A stretch of 24,233 bases of DNA from an uncultured Prosthecobacter sp. (GCA_937941745.1 CALDGV010000005.1:1-24233); one strand, 5' to 3'; positions 8,896 to 16,424 are shown, numbered from the stretch's first letter. The notes: generated from the letters alone by a model not told the origin. Numbers and translations: made by a program.

Positions 8896-10344
8896 TCAGT
8901 GGTTGGCCGTGATGTTGTAGGCCACTCCGCCGTGTTCGCCGATATCCAGGCCTTCGGCTTCTTCTTCAGGGCTTACACGGAGGCCGAAGATCAGCTTCAG
9001 CACGAAGAACAGGCCAAAGGCGAAGATGAAGGTGAAGACGCCGTAGGCGGCGATGCCCTTCAACTGCGTCATCAGCTGGGCTGCGCCAGCCTTGGCTCCG
9101 AAGAGGCCGACCGCAAGCGTGCCAAAGATGCCGCAGACGAGGTGCACGGAGATGGCTCCGACGGGGTCGTCGATCTTGATCTTGTCGAAGAACAGCACGG
9201 AGAAGACAACGACCACACCTGCAATGGCACCGATGATGATGGCATCCAGAGGGCTCATCTGATCGGCTCCTGCAGTGATGCCCACGAGACCAGCCAGGAT
9301 TCCGTTCAGAGCCATCGAAAGGTCAGGCTTCTTCAAGACAACCGTCGAGGTCAGTGCTGAGGAGACGCCGCCAGCCGCGGCTGCCAGGGAGGTGGTGACC
9401 AGAGTCAGGGAGACCAGGGCTGGATCTGCCGAGAGCACCGAACCGCCGTTGAATCCAAACCATCCGAGCCAGAGGAGGAACACACCGATGGTCGCCAGCG
9501 GCATGGAGTGGCCGACGATGGGCTTGATCTTGCCATCGGCGGTGTATTTGCCCAGGCGAGGCCCAAGAAGCAGGACGCCTGCCAGAGCTCCCCAGCCTCC
9601 GACGGAGTGCACGAGGGTGGACCCTGCAAAGTCGTAGAAGGGTGTTTCCAGGCGGTTCAGCCAGCCGTTGCCCCACTTCCAGCTTCCTGCGATCGGATAG
9701 GCGATGGCGACGAAGAGCGTGGAGAAGAGCATGAAGGTGCCCAGCTTCACACGTTCAGCCACAGCTCCGGAGACGATGGTGGCGGCCGTGGCGGCGAACA
9801 TGGCCTGGAACAGGAAGTCGGTCCAGTAAGTATAACCGACGTTGTAACCAGAGGTCAGGCCGTTCTCCGGAAGTGGCAGGCCGAATCCGGCGAATTTGAA
9901 CCAGAACTGGGAATCACCGTCTGCAAAGCCAGGATACATGAGGTTGAACCCGCAAAGCGCATAGGTCAGCAGGCCGATGCATGGAATCAGCGTGTTCTTG
10001 AAGAGGATGTTCACCGTGTTTTTCGACTGGGTGAGGCCCGTCTCAACGGTGGCAAAGCCCAGGTGCATGATGAAGACCAGCGCAGCGGAGATCATCATCC
10101 ACAGGTTGTTGGTCGTGAAAAGCTCGATGGAGGGCCCTTTGTCCTCTTCGGCCGGAGCTTCAGCAGGCGCTGCCGGGGCAGGTGCTGCGGGTGCCGGGGC
10201 AGCCGGAGCGGCGGCTGGTGCAGAAGCGGCTGGAGGTGCGGCGGTGTCTTGTGAGTGAGCCAGCGGCTCAAGCGTGAGGCCCCAGAACGAGGTCGCTGCT
10301 ACGGCAGCAACGAGGCATCCAGTCCATCGGTTTTTCGTCAGCAT
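8896..10344 (-). CDS. amt: Ammonium transporter (Amt family), copy 2
   Basis: A 482-residue Amt channel of a different subgroup from copy 1. It starts with an exported leader and a longer Ala/Pro-rich, partly acidic linker (about residues 34-68, repeats of APAAPAPAAP ending EDKG). The core begins at NNLWMMISAALVFIMHLGFATVETGLTQSKN. The first pore His is 246 in DFAGSTLVHSVGGWG and the second is 401 in ISVHLVCGIFG. AVAER and WFGFNGGS are further family motifs. The tail RVSPEEEAEGLDIGEHGG is the conserved C-terminal regulatory region. The ATG at 10344 is the only sensible start; it has no Shine-Dalgarno, only an ACCCACCC run. A strong sigma-54 promoter lies about 62 bp upstream and a 14-bp hairpin terminator follows. 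Uptake of ammonium under nitrogen limitation is the expected role. Confidence 0.95.
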   Translation of the reverse strand: MLTKNRWTGCLVAAVAATSFWGLTLEPLAHSQDTAAPPAASAPAAAPAAPAPAAPAPAAPAEAPAEEDKGPSIELFTTNNLWMMISAALVFIMHLGFATVETGLTQSKNTVNILFKNTLIPCIGLLTYALCGFNLMYPGFADGDSQFWFKFAGFGLPLPENGLTSGYNVGYTYWTDFLFQAMFAATAATIVSGAVAERVKLGTFMLFSTLFVAIAYPIAGSWKWGNGWLNRLETPFYDFAGSTLVHSVGGWGALAGVLLLGPRLGKYTADGKIKPIVGHSMPLATIGVFLLWLGWFGFNGGSVLSADPALVSLTLVTTSLAAAAGGVSSALTSTVVLKKPDLSMALNGILAGLVGITAGADQMSPLDAIIIGAIAGVVVVFSVLFFDKIKIDDPVGAISVHLVCGIFGTLAVGLFGAKAGAAQLMTQLKGIAAYGVFTFIFAFGLFFVLKLIFGLRVSPEEEAEGLDIGEHGGVAYNITANH

Positions 10345-10405
10345 ATGGGTGGGTTGTAGGTGTTGATAGGTTTTTGCGGCTCTAGGAACCGGTCACCAGC
10401 CACTA

Positions 10406-10422
10406 AGCAAAGTGCGTGCCAA
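10406..10422 (-). promoter_or_regulatory. Sigma-54 (-24/-12) promoter of amt copy 2
   Basis: The minus strand reads TTGGCACGCACTTTGCT, a full match to the RpoN consensus TTGGCACG-N4-TTGCW. Transcription would start near 10394, leaving a leader of about 50 bases before the ATG at 10344. RpoN-dependent transcription needs an AAA+ activator (NtrC in the classical nitrogen circuit); none is encoded in the window. Confidence 0.88.
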
Positions 10423-10490
10423 CCTTCGTGCCCGCGTTTTCAGCAGGGCTTAACCATCATTTTGTTCGCTGTCCCCAATGGGTCGAGGCA

Positions 10491-11369
10491 TCAAGGGCGG
10501 CGCCAGAGCAGTGCCAGGAACAGCGGGAACTCCTTGCGTGCCCGGTTTTCAGCCCGTGCCCTGGGGCCCGGCTGGCTTTCCTTGTGGGAATGCCATTCCT
10601 GCAGCCCTGCCAGGGTCAGCCCTGCGGCGAACCCAGGGGCCATCAGGCTGTCCAGGCTGCGGTGCACGCTTACGGTGCTTTCGCTGTCGGCCTTCCCTGG
10701 ATGCATGACGATTGGGATGCTCAGCGTGCTGCTGTACGCGTCCACCCTGCGGTACTGGATCTTGCGCTCCTCTTCAAAGCCCCAACTGGACTGCCTCGGG
10801 ATGCGGAACGCAGGGTGGTTCAAGACCCACAGCATCCGGCCACCGGGCTTCAGCACTGCCACCGCCGCCGAACAAACCTTGTCGAGATGCTCCAGGTTTT
10901 GCAGGCAGAGAATGGCGGAGGCGGCGTCGAAGTCACCCAGGCCACCGAGGTCGGCCGCATCGCGGTCAAAGTAGCGGATGGGGGTGCGCCCTTGATAAGT
11001 GCGTGCCTTCTGGATGAGGGTTCGTGAAGCATCAATGCCCGTGACCAGGGCGCTGCTGCCGTCGCTGATCGCCCGGGAGAAAACTCCCTGGCCGCAGCCG
11101 ATGTCGAGGATGCGTTCGCCGCGCTGAGGCTGGAGCAAATCGAGTGCACGGGGGATCACGACCTCGCGATAGAGTTCGGAGCCGCGCTCGCCGATGATCC
11201 GGTCATACCAGTCGGCGGACTTCTCCCAGGAGGTGCCGCCCAGGCTGCGGTCACCACCGCGCGGCGGCCCCTCACGGCGAGGCTGGTCACGGCGAGGCTG
11301 GTCACGGCGCTGCGTGAAGCGGTTGGGCGTGCGGGAGCCGGTGGGCTTGCGAGGGCGTTCAGGTGTCAT
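10491..11369 (-). CDS. Class I SAM-dependent methyltransferase with basic N-terminal tail
   Basis: A 292-residue protein. Residues 1-45 are a low-complexity Arg/Pro/Gly-rich tail (RRDQP repeats), probably disordered and nucleic-acid or phosphate binding. From about 50 a Rossmann-fold methyltransferase follows: motif I ILDIGCGQGVFS (87-98), an acidic end of strand 2 at VTGIDAS, and motif IV around AASAILCLQNLEHL, then LKPGGRMLWVLNHPAF, the usual post-motif of this superfamily. The pattern recalls UbiE/UbiG or Methyltransf_11/25-type enzymes; the substrate cannot be told. The distance to amt copy 2 contains that gene's sigma-54 promoter, so they are separate units. Gap to the upstream SMR gene is 73 bp on the same strand. 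Confidence 0.88.
   Translation of the reverse strand: MTPERPRKPTGSRTPNRFTQRRDQPRRDQPRREGPPRGGDRSLGGTSWEKSADWYDRIIGERGSELYREVVIPRALDLLQPQRGERILDIGCGQGVFSRAISDGSSALVTGIDASRTLIQKARTYQGRTPIRYFDRDAADLGGLGDFDAASAILCLQNLEHLDKVCSAAVAVLKPGGRMLWVLNHPAFRIPRQSSWGFEEERKIQYRRVDAYSSTLSIPIVMHPGKADSESTVSVHRSLDSLMAPGFAAGLTLAGLQEWHSHKESQPGPRARAENRARKEFPLFLALLWRRP
11272..11309. repeat. 15-bp tandem repeat (2.5 copies) inside the methyltransferase gene
   Basis: The unit TCACGGCGAGGCTGG occurs twice back to back (11272-11286, 11287-11301), followed by an 8-base partial copy. It is in frame and encodes the repeated RRDQP/RRDQP block of the basic N-terminal tail. Confidence 0.9.
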
Positions 11370-11442
11370 GAGACAGCGATATGCCGCAAAGTGGCCGTGC
11401 AGGAAAGCTTCTCTCGCAGATTCCCATGGCTGAGTCGGAAGG

Positions 11443-11757
11443 TCAGCCGAGGACTTTCAACCCGACGACACCGCTGAGGATCAGCAACACGCAGAGGATA
11501 CGGCCCACTTCACGGGGTTCTCCCAGCACGGCCATGCCGATCAGGGCGGTGCCGGCGGCGCCGATGCCGGTCCAGACGGCATAGCCTGTGCCCACCGGGA
11601 TGCTTTTCAGCGCCTGGGCGAGCAGCAGAAAGCTGGCGATCATCGTCAGCACGGTGGCGATGCTGATCCCGGGCCGTGTGAAGCCCTCCGAATACTTCAA
11701 ACCGATGGCCCAGCCGACTTCGAGAAGGCCGGCGAGGATGAGGAAGGCCCAGGCCAT
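11443..11757 (-). CDS. sugE: SMR-family exporter, SugE/Gdx-like
   Basis: A 104-residue four-helix inner-membrane protein. The N-terminus AGLLEVGWAIGLKYSEGFTRP contains the conserved membrane Glu and is diagnostic of the SugE/Gdx subgroup, whose studied members export guanidinium, rather than the EmrE drug exporters. GTGYAVWTGIGAAGTALIG is the conserved helix 3. Such proteins work as antiparallel dimers with proton exchange. The ATG at 11757 matches the length of E. coli SugE, but an in-frame TTG at 11763 has a better-placed GGGAG (6 bases upstream) and would add two residues. The gene begins 6 bp after the stop of the TPR-AAA ATPase, so it is probably cotranscribed and perhaps translationally coupled. 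I see no guanidine riboswitch directly in front of it. Confidence 0.9.
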   Translation of the reverse strand: MAWAFLILAGLLEVGWAIGLKYSEGFTRPGISIATVLTMIASFLLLAQALKSIPVGTGYAVWTGIGAAGTALIGMAVLGEPREVGRILCVLLILSGVVGLKVLG

Positions 11758-11763
11758 GACCAA

Positions 11764-13212
11764 TCAGGGCTCCCGCTGCTGCGGCGGATTGGGGGCATTG
11801 AGGGACAGGGACTTGCGCACTTCATGGGCGTAGGTGTCCGGAGTGGCATGCTGGGCATGCTCTCGGGCACCTTCAAACCAAGTGTGGGTGCTCGGCGTGT
11901 GGGAGCGGGCCACCGCGAGAAGGGTCTCCATGCTGATCGGCACAGGCTGCCCGCTGTGAATGGCGGCGGACAAGGTCATCTCGGCAGCGCGGTCGAAGAC
12001 GAACTTCAGGTCGGCACCCGAAAAACCTGCCGTGGCAGCCGCCAGAGCCGGGGCATCGAGATTGGAGATGGGCTTGTCTTTCGCCAGGAGGGAGATGATC
12101 TGCACGCGGGCAGGCTCATCGGGCGGTGGCACAAAAACGGCCTGGTCAAACCGACCTGGACGGCGGAAGGCGGGATCAAGGGCCCAGGGCTGGTTGGTGG
12201 CACCGATCACCAGCACGCGCTGGTTTTCACCCCTCATGCCATCCATCTCATGCAGGAACTGGTTAACCAAGTTGCGCAGCTGGCTTTCACGCACATGGCG
12301 GCGGTCCTGGGCCAGGGAGTCGAGGTCGTCAAAGACCAGCACGCATGGGGCGTTGGCGCGGGCTGTCTCGAAGATTTGGTGCAGGTTCCGCTCTGTGCTG
12401 CCGAAATAGGGGTCGAAGATCTCGTGCAGGCCTACGGAGAGGTAATTGCAGGGCACCTCACCAGCCACGGCCCTGAGCATCAGGGTCTTGCCACAGCCTG
12501 GGGGGCCGTAGATCAGGATGCCGCCGCCAGTACGCTTGCCGTAGGCTTTGTAGAGGTCGGGATACTGTAGCGGGTAGATGATCTTGAGACGGATCTCCTC
12601 CTTCAGCTCCTCCATGCCTCCCACATCACTGAAGGTGACTCCGAAGCGGGCCGGATCACCTGGGGCATAAAAAGTCTCGGGCCGCCAGTCGTAGGGCGGA
12701 TCGTCGAAGGGCAGGTCGGCAAAGTCCTGGGTGGATTCACCCTCGTCAAAGGCGTCTGCCGGAGGCGGTTCTGGAGCCGGCGCTGGGGACGTGCGGCGTG
12801 CATCGCGCACCGTCTGGCCCAGTTCACGCTCCAGCGCAGGATCGCTCAAGGTGCCGTCAATCTGGGCGGCGCGCTCAAAGTGCTCCATGGCCTTGGAGCG
12901 GTCGTTTTCCGTCAGGTAAACCCGGCTCAGCAGCAGGTGAGCCTGGGCGTCCTGCGGGTCCATTTGCAGCACCCGTTCCGCCCGCACCGCCGCCTCCGAG
13001 GTCTCGCCCTGAAGGAAAAGCACCCTGGCCACGCCCAGCTGGGCGTCGGTGTGGTCCGGCTCCAGCTGCAGCACCCGCTCAAAGCTCTCCCGGGCATCCT
13101 CCAAGTGCAGCTGCTCCAGGCTGGCATGGCCAAACAGGAGCAGGAGGGAGATGTTGTCCGGCGACTGCTCAAGAGCGTCGCGGATGGCCTGGAGAGATGA
13201 CATGCCTTGCAT
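11764..13212 (-). CDS. TPR-AAA ATPase
   Basis: A 482-residue cytoplasmic protein with two parts. Residues about 5-120 are three to four TPR-like repeats (for example ARESFERVLQLEPDHTDAQLGVARVLF and AHLLLSRVYL), likely a protein-binding platform. A Pro/acidic linker (about 140-185) follows. The AAA domain then has FSDVGGMEELKEEI (194-207), Walker A GPPGCGKT (236-243), Walker B VLVFDDLD (291-298), sensor 1 GATN (337-340), arginine-finger region FRRPGRFD (349-356) and the GFSGADL sensor-2 helix. This is the classical AAA (p97/FtsH-like) clade with no protease domain. The second Walker B acid, normally Glu, is Asp296. Its partner is unknown; the SugE-like exporter follows directly. Alternative ATG at 13203 would remove three residues. 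Confidence 0.92.
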   Translation of the reverse strand: MQGMSSLQAIRDALEQSPDNISLLLLFGHASLEQLHLEDARESFERVLQLEPDHTDAQLGVARVLFLQGETSEAAVRAERVLQMDPQDAQAHLLLSRVYLTENDRSKAMEHFERAAQIDGTLSDPALERELGQTVRDARRTSPAPAPEPPPADAFDEGESTQDFADLPFDDPPYDWRPETFYAPGDPARFGVTFSDVGGMEELKEEIRLKIIYPLQYPDLYKAYGKRTGGGILIYGPPGCGKTLMLRAVAGEVPCNYLSVGLHEIFDPYFGSTERNLHQIFETARANAPCVLVFDDLDSLAQDRRHVRESQLRNLVNQFLHEMDGMRGENQRVLVIGATNQPWALDPAFRRPGRFDQAVFVPPPDEPARVQIISLLAKDKPISNLDAPALAAATAGFSGADLKFVFDRAAEMTLSAAIHSGQPVPISMETLLAVARSHTPSTHTWFEGAREHAQHATPDTYAHEVRKSLSLNAPNPPQQREP

Positions 13213-13361
13213 GGGGGGACTGGACCGGCATCACGGGATGCCTTCAGCCGGGAACTAACCGGAACCAGGGCGGGGTGCCACAGATTTCTTTGGCGTGGAG
13301 GGGCGGGCGCGATTGAATGCCCCGGCGCTCCCGGCTGTCTCACGGGCGCTCTTTTCCCATC

Positions 13362-14075
13362 ATGAACCGTCGTCAACTGCTCGCCTCCGCCCTCGTCGCC
13401 TCCTGCGCACCTGCTCTTCGTGCCGAAGACCCGCCGGAATTGAATGCCGACCAGGTGCTGGAACTCGTCCGCCGCAGCTATGCCCTGCAAAACCACCGGA
13501 TGGCCGGCGAACTGCGTGATGACGACACCGGCAAGGCCGAACCCCTGGAGCTCACCCTCACCGGCAACGTCATGCGCTTCCGCTTCAAGAACACCCCGCC
13601 GGAGATCGTCCACCTCGACCTCACCACCACGCCTGCCACCCTCTGGCAGGTCAAGGCCGGGGGAAGCTCCCCCGTTCCGTTGAGCAATGCGGCCGACCCG
13701 GTCCGAGGCATGGATCTCAATTATGAGGATCTTTCCCTGCGCTTCATGTACTGGAAAACCGTCAAGATGCTCGATGCCAACGCCCGTCTGGGTGCTGCCC
13801 GGGTCAAATGCTGGCTCATCCGGGTCACCGCCCCGGACACCAAGGGTCCGTATTACACCGTGGACCTCTGGGTGGAGAAGGCCAGCGGCGGCATCGGCAA
13901 AATGGAGGCCTACAACACCGTCAGCAAGATGGTGAAGCGCTTCCAGGTCACCAAAATCCAGAAAGCGGATGGTGCCACCCTGCTCAAGGAGATGCGCATC
14001 GAGTCCTTCAACCCCCTCAACGGGGAGCCGAAAGGCCGCACCTACCTCAGCCTGGAGCCGCCGCAGAAGCAGTGA
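13362..14075 (+). CDS. Exported LolA-like / outer-membrane lipoprotein-sorting protein family
   Basis: A 237-residue protein. The ATG at 13362 begins a signal peptide (MNRRQLLASALVASCAPALRA); an in-frame ATG 15 codons upstream would bury it. The mature part has the beta-rich pattern of the LolA-like superfamily: repeated strands around LELTLTGNVMRFRFK, the characteristic YEDLSLRFMYW segment, KCWLIRVTAP, and a late strand MRIESFNPLNG. The family carries hydrophobic or lipid ligands across the periplasm; here a role in lipoprotein or lipid handling is inferred only from fold similarity. The signal sequence contains a Cys (CAPALRA) but no good lipobox. It is divergent from the TPR-AAA gene (149 bp) and convergent with the DUF1501 gene (29 bp). 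Confidence 0.82.
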   Translation: MNRRQLLASALVASCAPALRAEDPPELNADQVLELVRRSYALQNHRMAGELRDDDTGKAEPLELTLTGNVMRFRFKNTPPEIVHLDLTTTPATLWQVKAGGSSPVPLSNAADPVRGMDLNYEDLSLRFMYWKTVKMLDANARLGAARVKCWLIRVTAPDTKGPYYTVDLWVEKASGGIGKMEAYNTVSKMVKRFQVTKIQKADGATLLKEMRIESFNPLNGEPKGRTYLSLEPPQKQ

Positions 14076-14104
14076 AGCCTCGGCTGGAGGGACCGGATCA
14101 CGCC

Positions 14105-15553
14105 TCAGGCCATCTTCATTTTCGTGAAGGCATTGCCTTCGTTCATGTCGATGCGCTCGGGGCGGCCCTTGTATTTGTACACCAGCTTGGTGTGGTCGAT
14201 GCCCATCAGGTGCAGGATCGTGGCGTGCAGGTCATGCACATGCATTTTCTGGTCTGCTGCGCGCAGGCCGAGCTCATCGGTGGCCCCGATCACCTGGCCG
14301 CCTTTGATGCCTCCGCCCGCCATCCACATGGTGAAGCCCGTCGGGTTGTGGTCGCGGCCATCCCCCTTTTCGCTCATCGGCGTGCGGCCGAATTCACCGC
14401 CCCAGATCACCAGGGTCTCGTCCAGCAGTCCGCGGGCCTTCAGGTCCATCAGCAGTCCGGCCACCGGCTTGTCCGTCTCATGGCAGTATTTCGTGTGGTT
14501 CTCCTCGATCTTGTCGTGGGCATCCCACTTGCTGCCGGAGCCCGAGTACAGCTGGATGAAGCGCACGCCGCGCTCCACCAGCCTCCGGGCCAGCAGGCAG
14601 TTCCTGCCAAAGGTGGCCGTCTTCGGATCATCCAGCCCGTAGAGGCGCTTGGTGGCCTCTGACTCCTTCGTCAGGTCCACCGCCTCCGGAGCCTGCGACT
14701 GCATCCGGAAGGCCAGTTCATAGGCCTTGATGCGGGCGTCCAGCTGCGTGTTGTCCGCACGTTCCAGGCCATGGTTGCGGTTCAGCTTGTTCAGGAACGA
14801 GAGCTTGGCCAGCTGGCGGTCCTGGGTCACACCCTTGGGTGCGTTCAGGTTGGCGATCGGCGTGCCATCCGGCTCAAACTCCACGCCCTGGTAAACGGCG
14901 GGCATGAAGCCGCTGCCCCAGTTGCGCACCCCGTTCACCACCTGCGAATCCGTGTCCTTGATGACCACAAAGGCCGGCAGGTTCTGGTTCAGCGTGCCCA
15001 GGCCGTAGTTCACCCAGGCACCCAGGGAGGGGCGGCCGCCAAAAATGCTGCCCGTGTTCATGGAGCACACCCCGCCTGCGTGGTTGATCCCATCCGAGAC
15101 GCAGGAGCGGATCACGCACAGGTCGTCCGCCATCCGTGCCGTGTGCGGCAGCCAGTCGCTGATCCACAGGCCGCTTTCCCCATGCTGCTTCCATTCCCGC
15201 TTGTCCGCCAGCAGGGGAGCCCGGCTTTCCCCCATGGCCGTGATCACCGTGCCAAAGCTCGGCGGCAGCTGCTGCCCGGCCAGCCTCCGCAGCAGCGGCT
15301 TCGGGTCAAAGAGGTCCAGATGGCTCGGCCCGCCCTCCATGAAGAGGAAAATCACGCTTTTGGCCTTTCCTGAGCGGTGCGCTAGCTTCGCCGCCATCGG
15401 ATTGCCCGGATTCCCTCCCGCATCCCCCAGCGCTGCGAGCGCTTCAGAGTCGGCCAGCAGGCTGGCCGCGGCCAGGGCACCAAAACCGCCACCAGCGCGG
15501 CGGAGAAAGTCGCGACGGTTCGTCAGGATCTCGTGATGGGGCAGGGAGGTCAT
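14105..15553 (-). CDS. Tat-exported DUF1501 protein (sulfatase-like fold)
   Basis: A 482-residue member of the DUF1501 family, abundant in Planctomycetota and Verrucomicrobiota and distantly related to alkaline phosphatase/sulfatase. A twin-arginine signal, NRRDFLRRAGG (residues 12-22), predicts folded export. Family landmarks: SVIFLFMEGGPSHLDLFDPKP, MNTGSIFGGRPSLGAWVNYGLG, GGEFGRTPMSEKGDGRDHNPTGF and a C-terminal HDLHATILHLMGIDH. The ATG at 15553 is chosen over an in-frame ATG at 15577 because it puts the RR motif close to the N-terminus. In these phyla DUF1501 genes usually sit beside a DUF1549/DUF1553 (PSD1 cytochrome-like) gene; that partner is absent here. Biochemical function unknown. 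Confidence 0.93.
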   Translation of the reverse strand: MTSLPHHEILTNRRDFLRRAGGGFGALAAASLLADSEALAALGDAGGNPGNPMAAKLAHRSGKAKSVIFLFMEGGPSHLDLFDPKPLLRRLAGQQLPPSFGTVITAMGESRAPLLADKREWKQHGESGLWISDWLPHTARMADDLCVIRSCVSDGINHAGGVCSMNTGSIFGGRPSLGAWVNYGLGTLNQNLPAFVVIKDTDSQVVNGVRNWGSGFMPAVYQGVEFEPDGTPIANLNAPKGVTQDRQLAKLSFLNKLNRNHGLERADNTQLDARIKAYELAFRMQSQAPEAVDLTKESEATKRLYGLDDPKTATFGRNCLLARRLVERGVRFIQLYSGSGSKWDAHDKIEENHTKYCHETDKPVAGLLMDLKARGLLDETLVIWGGEFGRTPMSEKGDGRDHNPTGFTMWMAGGGIKGGQVIGATDELGLRAADQKMHVHDLHATILHLMGIDHTKLVYKYKGRPERIDMNEGNAFTKMKMA

Positions 15554-15611
15554 GGTGGCTAATACAGTCCCAGCCACCTGAATCTTGGACAGGAAAATGG
15601 CAGGGATTTCC

Positions 15612-16126
15612 TCAGCTCGAGGGAACCACCTGGGTGGGCATCGGATTTCGAGGTTTCACCACCCGCACGCTTTGCAGGCGCAGCGCCTGGCCATCGTAGG
15701 TCCGGCATTCCTCCGCACTCTCGATGCCTGTCGTGGGATGCAGCAGCATGAGACGGCTGGCCTTGCCAGGGTGCCTTTGCGTGGCGAGCTGACCGTAGCA
15801 GATGAGCTGGCGTACGTCGTCGATCTTCGGCCAGTCATCGCCGGTGGGGCGTTTGTACTTCGCATCGCCCACCCAGACTTCGTTTTCCTGATGCCAGAGG
15901 AAGTCGGCATCCTGGCCGAGCTTCTGAGTGGGTGAAACGAGCAGCGAGCCCAGCCGCACCTGCTCCTGCACCACTGCCCCTCCTGCACCCACTTTGCCGC
16001 TTGGATGAAATCTGCCCTCAGAGCCTGCCAGGCTTCCTGCGGTTCTGGCAGATGCTTCATGGAGCTGCGCCACTGGCTGGTCTTACTATAAAAATAGATG
16101 CCCAGCTTGTCTGCGCTGCTGCCCCT
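15612..16126 (-). pseudogene. Frameshifted PD-(D/E)XK nuclease remnant (McrC-like C-terminus)
   Basis: Two overlapping frames make one coherent C-terminal nuclease-like sequence. From 16126 the first frame gives ADKLGIYFYSKTSQW, then EAWQALRADFIQAAKWV. Near 15972 it must shift to a second frame, which continues VRLGSLLVSPTQKLGQ, DADFLWHQENEVWVGDAKYK and DDVRQLICYGQLA. An Asp followed by a D-x-K core (DAKYK) and a later Q-Y helix is the PD-(D/E)XK arrangement seen in McrC-type and related restriction enzymes. Only about 165 residues remain and no start codon fits, so the N-terminal part is missing or scrambled. The shift is explained by a 17-bp imperfect duplication. McrC is a best guess; another PD-(D/E)XK family is possible. 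No mcrB is present. Confidence 0.6.
15955..15988. repeat. 17-bp imperfect tandem duplication causing the frameshift in the nuclease remnant
   Basis: On the minus strand GTGCAGGAG occurs at 15988-15980 and again at 15971-15963, 17 bases apart. Seventeen is not a multiple of three. Removing one unit joins AAKWVQE directly to QVRLGSLL in one frame. Confidence 0.65.
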
Positions 16127-16424
16127 TCATGCTGCCGAGCGGAAAGCTTTCCTAAATCATCCGCCGCTGTTCCTCTGCCTCCGTCAGCCGGGGCTGGAGG
16201 GTGGTTCGGTCAAAGGTGGCGGCGAACTCGGCGAGGGTCTTTTCTGGCATTGAGGAGAGACTAAAAGAAGGCGGCTCCGTGATGCCAGGAAATACTCCCT
16301 GTGCCGATGGATGTCGGCATTGGAGAGACTGATGTGAGGCTTGGTTTTGGCTGAAGCTGATGGTTTCAGCGCGAGGTCTAAGATGGCCTCCTTGAAGGTG
16401 GCAGGCCTTCCTGGGTAGTTGCCA
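16127..16424. other. Decayed region with no intact gene
   Basis: About 300 bp between the nuclease remnant and the end of homoserine dehydrogenase. On the minus strand there are short protein-like fragments in different frames: NYPGRPATFKEAILDLALKP and HREYFLASRSRLL (about 16190-16424) and a small ATG frame of 32 residues at 16152-16250 (MPEKTLAEFAATFDRT...). None has a convincing start plus family. They look like upstream debris of the nuclease or of another lost gene. No RNA gene, repeat array or promoter is evident. Confidence 0.5.

Noticed and set aside
11758..11790. Guanidine riboswitch in front of the SugE-like gene
   Set aside because: Only 6 bp separate it from the upstream gene, so no aptamer can fit; none was evident in the leader before 13212 either, though I could not run a covariance search.
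16152..16250. Possible deoxyribose-phosphate aldolase N-terminal fragment (DRTTLQPRLTEAE resembling DHTLLKPDLTEAE)
   Set aside because: The likeness is only about a dozen residues, no DeoC active-site part follows, and the surrounding sequence is decayed.
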